Shown: positions 1 through 10,456, counted from the first letter of the stretch. The stretch is DNA of 37,500 nucleotides from Tubiluchus corallicola (GCA_030141605.1 JAQGDQ010000822.1:50001-87500); one strand, 5' to 3'. Translations and numbers: made by a program. Notes: generated by a model from the letters alone, not told the origin.

Positions 1-60
1 TAAAATTAATTAATATTACATTGATGTATATTATAAGTTTTGACCACTTTTGTAAATTAA

Positions 61-200
61 TTTGGATCGTGAAAGTCTCATTGATACCCAGCTGCATCTA
101 AATAGCCCGAAAGCGTTAAGTAAGCTCTGTAGGGGTGTGAAAAATCTTGCACGCTGATTGGGCTGTCAACGAGAATGATTGACGTTATGCTTGACGTCAT
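61..200 (+). repeat. Outermost copy of GPCR 3'-flank module (left)
   Basis: This is similar to the sequence following each GPCR: a GCTGCATCTAAATAGCCCGAA block, then TAGGGGTGTGAAA, then TTGCACGCTGATTGGGC, then GTCAACGA-AATGATTGAC, ending at TGACGTCA (192-199), a consensus cAMP-response element. No GPCR lies next to it. Its partner is 33030-33169. Confidence 0.7.
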
Positions 201-204
201 CTCT

Positions 205-395
205 GGGTTGTGGTAGTGACAATGACAATGGGTAGTGAACGGTGGTGGATAATGATGATGACGATGACGACTGATGATAATGACAATGTGACAGAGGTGA
301 TAATGAAGGTCACGATCATAATAATGATGACGATGACGACGATGATGGCGATAACGTTGATTACGGTGGATAATGATGATAATGATGACAACTGT
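205..395. repeat. GAY-trinucleotide tract (left)
   Basis: A degenerate run of GATGAC/GATAAT-type triplets. It leaves open frames on both strands (Met/Thr-rich one way, Ile/Val-rich the other) that are simple-sequence artefacts. Its partner is 32835-33025. Confidence 0.85.
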
Positions 396-945
396 TATCT
401 GAAATAATTGTATTTACTTGGAAAATTTCTACGTAATTTTAACACTACAAGAGAGGGTAGGTACAAGAGAGGGTTTGGTCGCTCCGGCGTCCCATCTGAA
501 CCGGATAGTTAAACCTTTGATCACTTGGGTAGCTTTGTCCTGTTTGGCTTCATCTGGTGAAACCAATTTCCTATCTCCTGTAACAAGTTGGCTTTTCTGC
601 CAGCATAGGTCACTTATTCGATTCGCGTTTGTAATTGAGTGTCGGATTTGAGTAAGCCAATCAGATTCTGAGTAGGAATGGGCCCGATCAGTGACTCTGG
701 TTATGAAAGAAGCTTAATGCTCTTTACATAAAAGCACGACGCGTGTTGAGAATCGATCATATTTATATTAGTTCTGAAGCTTTTGATCCCCAGCATGAAG
801 AGGCTGAGGAGGCTGAGGAGGCTTTGCCCGGAAACAAAAAACATTAAAAACAAATTAGCATTTTTCCGCATCCAGAGTATTTGAATCGCAGTTCTATTTT
901 CTCCAAAATCACATCGTGTTTTCTGGTTAACATTAGCTGCACAGT
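396..945. other. No gene seen (left arm)
   Basis: An apparent 77-codon frame at 418-651 is interrupted by a stop in the right-arm partner (32579-32812), so it is not conserved as coding. A short GAGGCTGAG repeat lies near 797-825. I see nothing else. Confidence 0.6.
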
Positions 946-1017
946 ATGAAAGTGATCTTAGTGATAAAAGTGATCTTAGTGATAAAAGTGATCTTCGTGA
1001 TAAAAGTGATCTCAGTT
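946..1017 (+). repeat. 18-bp tandem repeat, about 4 units
   Basis: The unit is AAAGTGATCTTAGTGATA with variants, about four copies. The right-arm counterpart (about 32250-32285) has only about two degenerate copies. Confidence 0.8.
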
Positions 1018-1089
1018 TACTTTTTGGGTTTTCTCTTACACTTGTTGCAAATGGGCCTTTTATTGAAACACATCGCAACACAAGTTTTA

Positions 1090-1265
1090 CATCTACTGTC
1101 TAACGGCGCGTTCACACTACTGTCTAACGGCTTGTTCACACTACTGTCTAACGGCGTGTTCACACTACTGTCTAACGGCACGTTCACACTACTGTCTAAC
1201 GGCGTGTTCACACTACTGTCTAACGGCACGTTCACACTACTGTCTAACGGCACGTTCACACTATC
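1090..1265 (+). repeat. 24-bp minisatellite (left)
   Basis: The unit is roughly ACACTACTGTCTAACGGCGT plus GTTC, about seven to eight copies, with alternation at the GCGTG/GCACG positions. The right-arm equivalent (about 32098-32172) has about three copies. Confidence 0.88.
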
Positions 1266-1284
1266 ACGAGATTTCTGTCGCAAG

Positions 1285-1862
1285 TTTTCTCTTTGACAGC
1301 AAACTCGCAGTGCGAACAGCTTTGTGAGTTACTGTCGGCAAGTTATTGCAAACTCTCCAACAGTTGCTGTGAGTTGATTTCCTGCGAGTTACTGTCTAGT
1401 GTGAACGAACGCCCGGGCGAGTTACTCTCGACATTTCTCACAGTGAATAGGGAAGTGAGTGCCAGCTCGCGCTTACTCTCAGAGAGTAACTCGCAGCAAG
1501 TTTTGCTCTCTAGTCTGAACACGGTCATGAGTTACTGTCTTGTGTGAACACGTCACGAGTTACTGTCTAGTGTAAACGCCTGGGCTAGTTACTCTCGACA
1601 TTTCTCACAGTGAATAGGGAAGTAAGTGCCAGTTCACGCTTACTCTCAGAGAGTAAGTTGCTGCAAGTTTTGCTCTCTTGTCTGAACACGGTCACGAGTT
1701 ACTGTCTAGTCTGAACACGGTCACGAGTTACTGTCTAGTGTGAACACACTCACGAGTTACTGTCTAATGTGAACACACTTGCGAGTTACTGTCTAGTGTG
1801 AACACGCTCACGAGTTACTGTCTAATGTGAACACGCTCGCGAGTTACTTGGCGATATACTTC
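1285..1862 (+). repeat. Complex 29-bp/138-bp satellite block (left)
   Basis: A mixture of a 29-bp unit (GAGTTACTGTCTAGTGTGAA followed by CACGCTCAC-like sequence; for example starts at 1696 and 1725) and a longer unit containing ACATTTCTCACAGTGAATAG, seen twice on the left (near 1430 and 1598). On the right the longer unit occurs four times with a 138-bp period. Confidence 0.85.
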
Positions 1863-2126
1863 GCGAAAAAAACTCGTTAGTCTACACGCGCCATAATAGG
1901 GGAGCCACGAATAACTTGAGAGATCCAATCAGAGACACGTCTAAGACATGATTCACACTGATTTGTAGTCTGGGGATTAAACATTCTGCTGTTTATTACA
2001 CTGACAACGGTCTATTGCCTCTCCAATCGGCTGGAAAATTCAATTTACGGCAACGACATTATCTCTACACACCAGCCGCTTTGTAATGAGATGTAAACGG
2101 CTTTTTAATACAAACGACTGTCAGAA

Positions 2127-2153
2127 TTGACTTCAAGGGGCTTTTGAAGTCAA
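2127..2153. other. Perfect 10-bp hairpin (left)
   Basis: TTGACTTCAA (2127-2136) and TTGAAGTCAA (2144-2153) form a perfect inverted repeat with a 7-nt loop. It is present unchanged on the right at 31072-31098. Function is unknown. The rest of 1863-2309 shows no gene. Confidence 0.7.
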
Positions 2154-2309
2154 GTCAATTGTAAGAAACAATATTTATTGCCATGTTTCGAACAGTAGCT
2201 TAGCACTAACATTAAGTAAACGTTCGTTAATTAGTCAAGAGTTAATTAAATCAGTCAATGTCTGCAAAACTATGACAAAATTACGTTTATAGTTTTATAC
2301 GTTATTACG

Positions 2310-2627
2310 CTAAACTATGACCTTTTCTCTAAAGGCTGTAAAGATAATAACGGTCATCCAATATTGCCGAATTGTAACTGTGGATTTCGATTTGAATCTG
2401 TTGAACACTTTTTGTTGCACTGCCCATTGTATCAACTAGCTAGGGTTGTTATGTTTGATAAATTAAACGAAATACTTCTGCCCGAAAACCTTAATATAGC
2501 TGCCTTAGGAAATAATGATCTGTTGAAGTTGTTATTATTCGGAAAAGATGAATTTAACTATGTTGCTAACTGTAAAATATTCCAATGTATACATGACTTT
2601 ATATTACGTACTAAACGCTTCCATTAG
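2310..2627 (+). pseudogene. LINE ORF2 C-terminal fragment (left)
   Basis: This is the 3' end of a non-LTR retrotransposon polyprotein. An open frame begins with LNYDLFSKG and continues through a Cys/His cluster (CNCG, ESVEHFLLHCP, Y) typical of the C-terminal zinc-knuckle-like region of several LINE clades. It ends at a stop at 2625-2627. No reverse transcriptase core or endonuclease is attached, so it is a 5'-truncated remnant. The 74-bp tandem array begins about 75 bases downstream and may derive from the element's 3' UTR (inference). The right-arm partner (30401-30916) is split by an insertion. Clade assignment is not possible from this piece. Confidence 0.75.
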
Positions 2628-2702
2628 TTTCTATCTGATATGAAGTGCATCAGTCTTAAATATTCGTACATTAATATTTTCTAAAAGTCATTTTCTACTA
2701 AT

Positions 2703-3290
2703 GTATAATGTAATCCTGCAGCAAAACTTGTCAGCTTGTGTAGTTATAGTCTATTCTTACTGTAAATGTTACTAATATCTAATGTAATCTTGTAGTAAAA
2801 CTTGTCAGCTTGTGTAGTTTTAGTCTATTCTTACTGCAAATGTTACTAATGTCTAATGTAATCTTGTAGTAAAACTTGTCAGCTTGTGTAGTTATAGTCT
2901 ATTCTTACTGTAAATGTTACTAATGTCTAATGTAATCTTGTAGTAAAACTTGTCAGCTTGTGTAGTTATAGTCTATTCTTACTGTAAATGTTACAAATGT
3001 CTAATGTATTCTTGTAGTAAAACTTGTCAGCTTGTGTAGTTATAGTCTATTCTTACTGTAAATGTTACAAATGTCTAATGTAATCTTGTAGTAAAACTTG
3101 TCAGCTCGTGTAGTTATAGTCTATTCTTACTGTAAATGTTACAAATGTCTAATGTAATCTTGTAGTAAAACTTGTCAGCTTGTGTAGTTATAGTCTATTC
3201 TTACTGTAAATGTTACTAATGTCTAATGTACTCTTGTAGTAAAACTTGTCAGCTTGTGTAGTTGTAGTCTATTCTTACTGTAAATGTTCT
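2703..3290 (+). repeat. 74-bp tandem array, 8 units (left)
   Basis: The anchor AAAACTTGTCAGCT recurs at 2723, 2797, 2871, 2945, 3019, 3093, 3167 and 3241, exactly 74 bp apart. The right arm has 13 units at the same spot. The following 3291-3550 is AT-rich with no gene seen. Confidence 0.95.
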
Positions 3291-3552
3291 TGTAAATAGT
3301 CTATAAAGTCTGTTGTGGTGAGGATCCTAAATCATGTTGTTCAAACTGTCTGATCCAATCCTAAATAAATTATGTTTAAACTAAATTACGTTAAAATTAC
3401 TTTTTAAAAGTTAATTAAATCAAACATAATGATAATATAAACTTTATATCGCTGGTAAATGAATTAATTAATCAAGTGAATTTAAATTGGTCATGCAAAG
3501 ATATGGTAATATATTATAATATTTTTAATAAGCTTATAATACTAGTACTACT

Positions 3553-3905
3553 ACAATCATTTTCGTTGACTGCCCAATCAGCGTGGAAGTTATTTCACAC
3601 ACCCCTGCAGCAGGTACGTTCGGGACATTTAGCTACAGCTCCTTTGTAACACTGTCATGAAAAATGCTCAACTTTTCATTAGTTAGCGGGAGAAATATTA
3701 GCCTGGTTCTAGATTTTATTATTGTCAATTGAAATTGCAAGTGAATTGGTGGAAATATATAGTCTAGTTTCGTTTGTAGGAAGAAATGCACAACGCTTAC
3801 GTCTATAAGTTGCTGATTAAACCATTTTGCAATCAAGAAAATATGCAGTTTAGTTAAGTTTATGGCTTTACAAGTTAGATAAAAACAACTATTTGATTAA
3901 CTTTA
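3553..3905 (-). repeat. GPCR 3'-flank module behind the fragment (left)
   Basis: Starts AATCATTTTCGTTGACTGCC, includes the CAGCGTG and GTTCGGGACATTTAGCTAC blocks, and runs up to the poly(A)-signal side of the GPCR fragment at 3918. It is nearly the same as 5303-5645 and 10457-10803. A 67-codon open frame (3633-3836) has no ATG and is disrupted in the inner copies, so it is not treated as a gene. The partner is 28742-29104. Confidence 0.85.
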
Positions 3906-3917
3906 TTTATTTATTGT

Positions 3918-4160
3918 TTATTGTTTACACAACTTCGCGGGATGCATTCTTTTCATACCTTTTCTGAATTCTTTCAAACGAAAAGCGTAAATAAATACAT
4001 TTGTAACGCTGTTAATTTCTCCCAGTAACAGAAAACCTACCAACTGTTTCATGTCCGTGTTTCATGTTGCTTAGTCCGGTATGATACAAAAGACGTTTGA
4101 TAAAAAACGGATACCATAGCAAGAAGTAAAGACCAACGTTCATAGCAACAGTCACAGCCA
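3918..4160 (-). pseudogene. GPCR C-terminal fragment, frameshifted (left)
   Basis: Homologous to the last third of the neighbouring GPCRs (TM6, TM7 and tail). The stop is at 3918-3920 and homology ends abruptly near 4157, where the intact genes continue towards TM5. Within TM6-TM7 the block after TTTCATGTCCGTG differs by a 4-base insertion that breaks the frame. The same truncation point exists in the right arm (28494-28740), where the frame is intact. The truncated copy therefore predates the inverted duplication and the left copy decayed further. It cannot encode a receptor. Confidence 0.85.
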
Positions 4161-5300
4161 GTTGTGTTTGTGAAAACCAATGTAAAAATTGGTCCTTGAA
4201 ATGCGATAACCACAGAGGTTATGCTAGGTACGAGCATATGTCTTAGGTTCTACTGAAGCATATCGCTAAGTAGCCGCCGACCAGCTAAGTGGCACCTGGC
4301 AATTGTTAGTATATGTAGTTTGTACTAGAGAGAAAAGAAATATATAAGAAATGTGAAAAAGGAAAAGTAAGGCAGGTCAGTAAGAACAGGATAGCATTAA
4401 AAAACAGTTTGGATAAAGACGGTCATGGGAATAGGTTTTCATATTATATTTTAGTTTTTTGAGAGGTGATTATGTTTTAATTTTTGTAGGATTATAATTA
4501 ATAATTATAAAATACTTTGTGTTAATTTTTAATTTTTAATTTTAATAACTATTTTATATTTATACATTATTAATAAGATCATCAGGATTATTAATACTCA
4601 TACGTTATTAGTAAAATAAAAATTTTTCATAAGTTATTAGTGAAAATAATTTTTTGATTTTTGATATTTTGAAAGCGTAAAGAGAGAAGAAAGTAGAGTT
4701 GGTTGCAGGTTATAGTATGTTAGTGAGCAGAATAAAGTAGTCAGCAAACCTTAGATGACAGGGATGTGCACCAAAAATATTTGTTTATGAAAACCAATAT
4801 AAAATTGGTCCTTGAAATGCGATAACCACAGAGGCTATGCTAGATGCGAGCTCATGTCTTTAGGTTGAACTGAAGTATATCGCTAAGCAGCGGCCGACCA
4901 GCAAGTGGCACCTGGCAATTGTTAGTAAAGTAGTTTGTACTAGAGAGAAAAGAAATATATAATAAATGTGAAAAAGGAAAAGTTAAGGTAGGTCAGTAAG
5001 AACAGGATAGTGATAAAAAACAGTTTGGATAAAGATGGTCATGGGAGTAGGTTTTACATATTATATTTTTGAGTTTTTTGAGAGGTGATTATGTTTTAAT
5101 TTTTGCAGGATTGTAATTAATAATTATAGAATAGTTTGTGTTAGTGTAGAGAAAAAGAAATTTTATTTTTTATATATACATATAGTTATAATATTTTTCA
5201 AGGGATATGTTATGAAGGAAGTAAGGATAACAAAAAGACAAACACAGTTACAGGTTTTTGAGGAGTCATCAGGAGGAACTTGAAAGTCCAACGTAATGTC
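4161..5300. repeat. Tandem duplication of fragment-flanking DNA (left only)
   Basis: About 330 bp next to the GPCR fragment is present twice: from about 4167 to 4505 and from about 4783 to 5122. The landmark GGTCCTTGAAATGCGATAAC lies at 4191 and 4807, giving a period of 616. The right arm has one copy (about 28135-28493). The intervening DNA is very AT-rich. I see no gene. Confidence 0.8.
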
Positions 5301-5302
5301 AA

Positions 5303-5645
5303 TCATTTTCGTTGACTGCCCAATGAGCGTGCAAGTTGTTTCACACACCCCTGCAGCACATACGTTCGGGACGTTTAGCTACAGCTCCGTTGCAACACTG
5401 TCATGAAAAATGCTCAACTTTTCATTAGTTAGCGGGAGAAATATTGACTTGGTTCTAGATTTTATTATTGTCAATTGAAATTGCAAGTGAATTGGTGGAA
5501 ATATATAGTCTAGTTTCGTTTGTAGGAAGAAATGCACAATGCTTACGTCTATAAGTTGCTGATTAAACCATTTTGTAATCAAGAAAATATGCAGTTTAGT
5601 TAAGTTTATGGCTTTACAAGTTAGATAAAAACAACTATTTGATTA
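5303..5645 (-). repeat. GPCR 3'-flank module (left outer)
   Basis: Conserved flank directly downstream of the outer GPCR on the minus strand, with the same landmarks as 3553-3905. Its partner is 27616-27985. Confidence 0.85.
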
Positions 5646-5663
5646 ACTTTATTTATTTATTGT

Positions 5664-6632
5664 TTATTGTTTACACAACTTCGCGGGATGCATTCTTTTC
5701 ATACCTTTTCTGAATTCTTTCAAACGAAAAGCGTAAATAAATACATTTGTAATGCTGTTAATTTCTCCCAGTAAGAGAAAACCTATCATGTGTTTCATGT
5801 CCGTGATGTTGGTTAGCCCGGTATAATACAAAAGACGTTTGATAAAAAACGGATACCATAGCAAGAAGTAAAGACCAACGTTCATAGCAACAGTCACAGC
5901 CAGTTTTGCTCTTGCAACACCCGCACGATGACGCTGTACCTCTTCCGTATTAGACGACTCGATCCTATTTATCTGATGTAAACTTGCCTTGATGATTTTC
6001 ACATAGAGAATCAATATAAGGAAAGGGAAAATTAGAAAAAACGTTACGTTGGCTATCCAAGCGTATGTGTGTGTCGGAGATACATTGGCAGAAGGTAGAC
6101 AGTAGTCTGTATGGGCAGTCGGGTCGCTACTTTGAAAGCCAGCCGCTATTGTTCCAGAAATCATAGCAGACATCCAAACTGAGGTCAATCCGACGATCAG
6201 GCGTTTCTCAGTTACCATGGCGTCGTATCGAAGCGGATACATAACGGCAACGTATCTTTCAAACGTTATGGCAACTATGGACAGAACGGTAGAAAATTGA
6301 AAACAGAGAGCAAATGCTGTGAGAACGAGGCAGTAGACCATATCTCTGTCTAGTTCGCAAAAGTAAAGTGTTCCCGCAGCCATGGCGACAACACCAACGC
6401 CACCGTCACTCACTGCTTGATTACACAGAATATAGTAAGGAATCTTATGAAGAGGCGCGGAGAAGTAAATGATTAACACGATTAATAAATTAGCAAATGT
6501 TGTCAGGAAACCGAGACTAATGAATAAACATCCTATGATCATCTTCCACTTTGAGGAATCAGAGCTGCTTGTATTGTAAACTTCTGTACCATCCATACCC
6601 ATCCTGTTCTCCCAGACGTTTGTACCAACCAT
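5664..6632 (-). CDS. Rhodopsin-class GPCR, outer copy (left arm)
   Basis: An intronless seven-transmembrane receptor, predicted in the plasma membrane; ligand unknown. The first ATG in frame is at 6632 (322 aa); three codons further upstream is a TTG, which I do not use. Class A landmarks are visible: Asn in TM1, SD in TM2, Cys at the top of TM3 paired with TDYC in loop 2, ERYVAVMYPLRY after TM3, Trp in TM4, LLWYP in TM6, and NVFIYAF in TM7 where NPxxY is expected. An NTS glycosylation sequon lies in the N-tail. This copy has one 12-residue GMDGT/NVWENRM segment where other copies have two. AATAAA overlaps the region just after the stop. The best match is the right outer gene. It differs from it at about ten residues. 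Confidence 0.92.
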   Translation of the reverse strand: MVGTNVWENRMGMDGTEVYNTSSSDSSKWKMIIGCLFISLGFLTTFANLLIVLIIYFSAPLHKIPYYILCNQAVSDGGVGVVAMAAGTLYFCELDRDMVYCLVLTAFALCFQFSTVLSIVAITFERYVAVMYPLRYDAMVTEKRLIVGLTSVWMSAMISGTIAAGFQSSDPTAHTDYCLPSANVSPTHTYAWIANVTFFLIFPFLILILYVKIIKASLHQINRIESSNTEEVQRHRAGVARAKLAVTVAMNVGLYFLLWYPFFIKRLLYYTGLTNITDMKHMIGFLLLGEINSITNVFIYAFRLKEFRKGMKRMHPAKLCKQ

Positions 6633-6714
6633 CCCGTTCAAATGCCTCTAACTTTATGCTCTCGTAAACAATTCCTAACGCACGCCAATCAACTAATTCC
6701 TCAGTGTGGCTCAT
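6559..6714 (-). other. Upstream ORF overlapping the GPCR start (left outer)
   Basis: A 51-codon frame begins MSHTEELVDW and overlaps the GPCR start in a different frame. All four intact GPCRs have an equivalent. Here the more upstream ATG of the other copies is CTG. It could act as a translation-limiting uORF, or may be incidental. Conservation alone is not proof because all copies are recent. Confidence 0.4.
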
Positions 6715-6730
6715 ATGTCTTGTGCTCAGG

Positions 6731-6738
6731 TATTTATA
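6731..6738 (-). promoter_or_regulatory. TATA box of left outer GPCR
   Basis: TATAAATA on the minus strand, preceded by GCAGG as in all four copies. About 17 bases between the TATA box and the uORF are missing here relative to the other copies, which would move the transcription start. Confidence 0.65.
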
Positions 6739-6973
6739 CCTGCATGCTCGCCTCATCACAATTATCTTGTCACAAAATTCCTTTGTATTTTTGCACTGTC
6801 GCTTTTCCTCTAGTTAAATAGGTAACGACTTCATCTCGGATTTCAGCAAGCAGTGATTTAATTTGGCTTGAATAATAATTACTATAAAAACGTTATTTCA
6901 CGTCGTTTCCGATGACAACCTGCAACATTTTATAGCGCCTAGGGAAATAACTTAATTGCTTATAGTGTATATA

Positions 6974-7286
6974 TAATCATTTGCAAAAGTTTAAGACCAT
7001 CGTGATTTTTTCACGAAAATTGACAAAACCATCGTTTAACACGGTTCCATCTAAAAACTATTCATTTATTCTTCTAGAAATATATACTACAGCATAGTTT
7101 GTATGTTTTTATCCAAAAATAGTCACAGTCCTTGAACATTTTAGTACTTTGTATGGCCGCCGAAGTTGTCAATCACTGCCTGCATTCTAAGAGGCGTACT
7201 GGAAAATTAGGTTTTGGCAGTACTCGGAAGTAATTTCTTTAACCCAAACGTCCTTGATAACTCTTCGCAAGTCTTCAGCACTTGAT
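6974..7286 (-). mobile_element. Tc1/mariner 3' remnant (left outer)
   Basis: Only the transposase C-terminus, the 3' non-coding part and one terminal repeat (ATCATTTGCAAAAGTTTAAG at the GPCR-proximal end) remain. It ends abruptly near 7286. The right-arm partner keeps about 500 more bases (25475-25990), so the left has a deletion. The terminal repeat lies about 240 bases from the GPCR TATA box. Confidence 0.8.
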
Positions 7287-7540
7287 GGCAGCTACACAGT
7301 CAACTTTGACATCCCCGTAACTTCCCACATCTACAAAAACAATCCCCCACAAAGATGCTCACTATTTCATTTGCCTCTAAAACATTATTTAAGGACTAGC
7401 AAAGGCCCCGCAAAACATTGCGTATAAATACACTTATAATCAATAATACGCGAACATCCTACATAGTCCTCATTTACAACACAAAGCGAGCAGCAGCTTT
7501 TACTGAATCAAAGTTATAAGTTTATAGACAGAGTATAATG
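7287..7540. other. Arm DNA without a gene (left)
   Basis: Matches 25241-25474 in reverse complement. No open frame or RNA gene is recognised. Confidence 0.5.
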
Positions 7541-7690
7541 GATGACGTCAGAACAATGGCTTTGCATCAGCAGCTTTCCGAGCGAAAATTGCCAAAAATA
7601 GAACATCTAATTAACTCGTCTGCACTCCTTTTGGTGGACGTGTCCTGAAATATAGCACATCCTCTTGTAGCCCTGTTCTTCCTCTTTCTA
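7541..7690 (-). repeat. Dispersed ~155-bp module (left)
   Basis: Includes GAGTTAATTAGATGTTCTAT on the minus strand and a TGACGTCA site. It has a partner at 25078-25235 and a third copy outside the palindrome at 37122-37280. Confidence 0.8.
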
Positions 7691-7810
7691 TTTATTTATT
7701 TATTTATTTATTAAATATATCCACAATGATCATTACAGCATTGTACATAAAAGTATTTAATAATATATTTATTATTATGTGTTCAAGATGCCAAGCCGAA
7801 AATGACCCGT

Positions 7811-7848
7811 GGGGTACTCAAGAAGTATTTACTTGTTTAGAGTACCCC
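7811..7848 (-). other. LINE 3'-UTR hairpin (left)
   Basis: GGGGTACTC and GAGTACCCC form a perfect 9-bp stem with a 20-nt loop just downstream of the reverse transcriptase frame. Such hairpins in LINE 3' UTRs can serve as RT recognition structures (known for some clades; inferred here). Confidence 0.6.
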
Positions 7849-8234
7849 AAATGAATGTGGACTAAGTGTAATAGAAAAGAGCACTAAAGGAATAGAAGAA
7901 AGGTTAATAGAAAATAGAAAGAAGAAGAAAGGTGTGGTGGTATCTGTATGAAGTAATGAATGTGGACTGAGTGTAATAGAAAAGAGCACTAAAGGAATAG
8001 AAGAAAGGTTAATAGAAAATAGAAAGAAGGAGAAAGATGTGGTAGTATCTGTATGAAGTAACATGAACTATAGAAATGTAAAAATTGACATAGCCAGCAA
8101 CACAATGGATTACGACAGGGACAGCAGTGTAATTAATCAAATTGATTTATTCTGTATAATTAGAAAAGATTTCATTTTTAAAATTTCTTTTGAAGTTCTT
8201 TTTAGATAAAGAATTTTTTATGTATTCGTTTATG

Positions 8235-10020
8235 TTATTCCAAAGTCAGTCTAGGGCCAGTGTTAGTGATGAAGTGCCTTGCCGCATCAGTCCTGCAATA
8301 CTTAATACAAAATTCGTTAAATCTTGTTGAGTAATGACGTACGTTAATGGATAATGGGTTTAAAAAGAAAGCTGGGTGAAGTTTATGTTTGGTTTTGTAG
8401 ATGTACTCAGCCGTATTCAGGTTTATTAGATCATTTAGCACTAGGATAGAATAATTCTCAGAAAGATTAAGACCTACATGTTCACACTTGTTCAAATTAC
8501 CTATCAATCTTATAAATTTACGTTGTAGAGAGTTTAGTTTAACTAGAGTTGAAGGGTAGGTGTACCCCCAAAGTATATTACAGTAGGTTAAGTATGGCAG
8601 TACTAGACAATTATAAAGAGTGATTAGGTGTTCTTTTGTAAAACAATGTTTAACTCGACTGATTAACCCGATGTTTTTAGCAACTTTAGAATGAATCATG
8701 TTTAAGTGTGGTTTCCAATCTAGGTGTTCATTTAACATAACCCCTAGGAACTTCATTTCACTTACTTGTTCTACAGCATTACCATCAATTTTTATAATAC
8801 TGTTCATATTTATAGGTTTGTTGCGAGCTCTGAATAAAATGTATTTAGTTTTAGTTGAGTTTAGTGCTAATTTATTGATTTTAAACCAGGCTGTAATTTT
8901 ACTGAGTTCACTATTAATAATATTAGTGTTAAGTAACTTGCTGTTGATCTTGAAAAAAATACTTGTGTCATCAGCAAATTGGAAGACCTTTCCATTGTCA
9001 GTAATACAGTTTTGTAAGTCATTAATGTATATTAAAAACAACAGAGGTCCCAAAATAGATCCCTGGGGTACTCCGTGTGTGACTATTGCTTCGTTGGAAA
9101 AAACATTGTTACATTTGACTGCTTGAGTTCGATCCTTGAAGTAATTAGCAAACCATGAGTATGCGACCCCTCTAATGCCATAGTGGAATAACTTATCTAA
9201 CAGAATAGCATGATTAACTCTATCAAAGGCCTTAGAGAGATCGCAAAAATGCCAATGGCAACAGCGTTTTGTTCTAATGAATTAATTACGTTGTTTATTA
9301 TATTTATTAGGGCTAGCTGTGTAGAGCTACCCTTTCTAAAGCCATACTGATGATTATAAAGTACACTATGTATAGTCAAGTAGTCTAATAATCTTTTATG
9401 GACTATTTTTTCTAATATTTTAGAGAAAAAAGGTAATAATGATATGGGTCTATAGTTATTAATATCTAAGGAGTCTTTAGCCTTAAACACATGAATAATT
9501 ACTGATTTTTTAAGTTGATAAGGTAATTTTCCTGTTGTTAATGAACAATTGATTATATGTGTTAAAGGAGCAGCTAAGTTATCAATTAAATCAATTGTGA
9601 CTTTGGGGAGAAAGGTGTCAAAGCCTGCCCCTTTATTACGGTTGAAAGATTTACATGTAGATTTTAATTCATTTATTGTAACAGGACTGAAGAAAAGAGT
9701 AGACTGATAATCACCCTTAAGATAAACTTTAGGGTTGACACCAGTATTTGGAATTTCTGCAGCTAATTTTTGACCAATCTGTGAGAAATGCTCGTTGAAA
9801 GCACAAGCGACAGATTTATTGTCAGTTATTAATTTGTTGTTAATTTTAAGAGTATATGAACCAGATTTTCTATTTGACTGCAAAATTTATTTCATAATAA
9901 TCCACGTTTTCTTCAAGTTAGTTTTAACATGTTCCAGTTTGTTTTGATAAGAATTAGATTTAGAGAGTTTTATTATGTTGTTTAACCTATTACGATACTG
10001 TTTGTATTCACGAATAGTGG
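8235..10020 (-). pseudogene. LINE reverse transcriptase, broken (left)
   Basis: Encodes most of a LINE reverse transcriptase: NYRPISLLPFFSKILEK, QYGFRKGSSTQLAL, then after a frameshift AFDRVNHAILLDKL, HGVPQGSILGPLLF, and the catalytic FADDTS box, followed by the thumb with KFLGV and a C-terminal TGPRL. Two lesions are shared with the right arm: a stop just before the LQSNRKSG segment and a frameshift immediately before the first catalytic Asp (AFD). The element was therefore dead before the inverted duplication. The 3' end of the frame (around 8235-8246) is altered relative to the right copy, where TGPRLWNNIN is intact. Confidence 0.9.
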
Positions 10021-10069
10021 GATCATAATTAATATTAATTCATTATTATTAAGGAAGTAATAATAAATT

Positions 10070-10197
10070 CCTAAAATCGAGAACAACATTTATAGGCTAT
10101 TAGCTGTCGGGATTTCACAGATTTTAAAACTAAATACGCTGCCAGACATAGGCCACACGACAATAGTCCATTAAGTTTACAAATAAGTGACATTTAC
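10070..10197. repeat. 128-bp module shared by arms and spacer (left)
   Basis: Starts CCTAAAATCGAGAACAACAT and ends AAGTGACATTTAC. Copies are at 14176-14303 (same strand, spacer) and 22681-22808 (right arm). The LINE's 5' end abuts it. A (ACTT)n tract follows at 10203-10235; a 15-bp length difference between the arms falls in this interval. Confidence 0.85.
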
Positions 10198-10386
10198 ATT
10201 TCAACTACTTACTTACTTACTACTTACTTACTACAACAAGAATGGACAGTACACCGTACAGCGCGTTTATTTATTGTTTAAGCTGAATACAAGTGATTTG
10301 AACTGAATTTTCACAGTGAATAATACATACATATACGTTTAGCTACAAACATTATTTCACATTATAAGTGATACTAGTCACTGTAA

Positions 10387-10424
10387 GGAGGAGGAACGAG
10401 CATTATGCTGTCGCCTCCTCCTCC
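10387..10424. other. GGAGGAGGA hairpin (left)
   Basis: A perfect 9-bp inverted repeat GGAGGAGGA/TCCTCCTCC around a 20-nt loop, at the distal edge of the GPCR 3'-flank module. Related sequences lie at 22469-22506, about 16441-16480 and 34216-34240. Confidence 0.6.
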
Positions 10425-10456
10425 AGATACTAAAGCAAATGACGTCTAACGTAATG

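Larger units (their letters stand above)
7691..10045 (-). mobile_element. 5'-truncated non-LTR retrotransposon (left)
   Basis: A LINE ending in an (AAAT)n tail at 7691-7713 on the minus strand and truncated at the 5' end near 10045. It has no endonuclease. The 3' UTR holds a hairpin (7811-7848) and, only here, a 105-bp-period duplication (7851-8060). It lies between the inner GPCR's flank and the dispersed module. Its partner is 22832-25076. Confidence 0.9.

Noticed and set aside
418-651. 77-codon ORF near the left outer end
   Set aside because: The right-arm counterpart carries an in-frame stop; no recognisable domain.
3633-3836. 67-codon frame repeated in the GPCR 3' flanks
   Set aside because: It begins with TTG, has no usable ATG, and the inner copies are frameshifted at ATTATGTCAATTG. 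Its openness reflects recent duplication.
8698-9126. 142-codon ORF antisense to the LINE reverse transcriptase
   Set aside because: Shadow of the RT frame with the conserved FADDTS and PQGSILGP motifs on the other strand.
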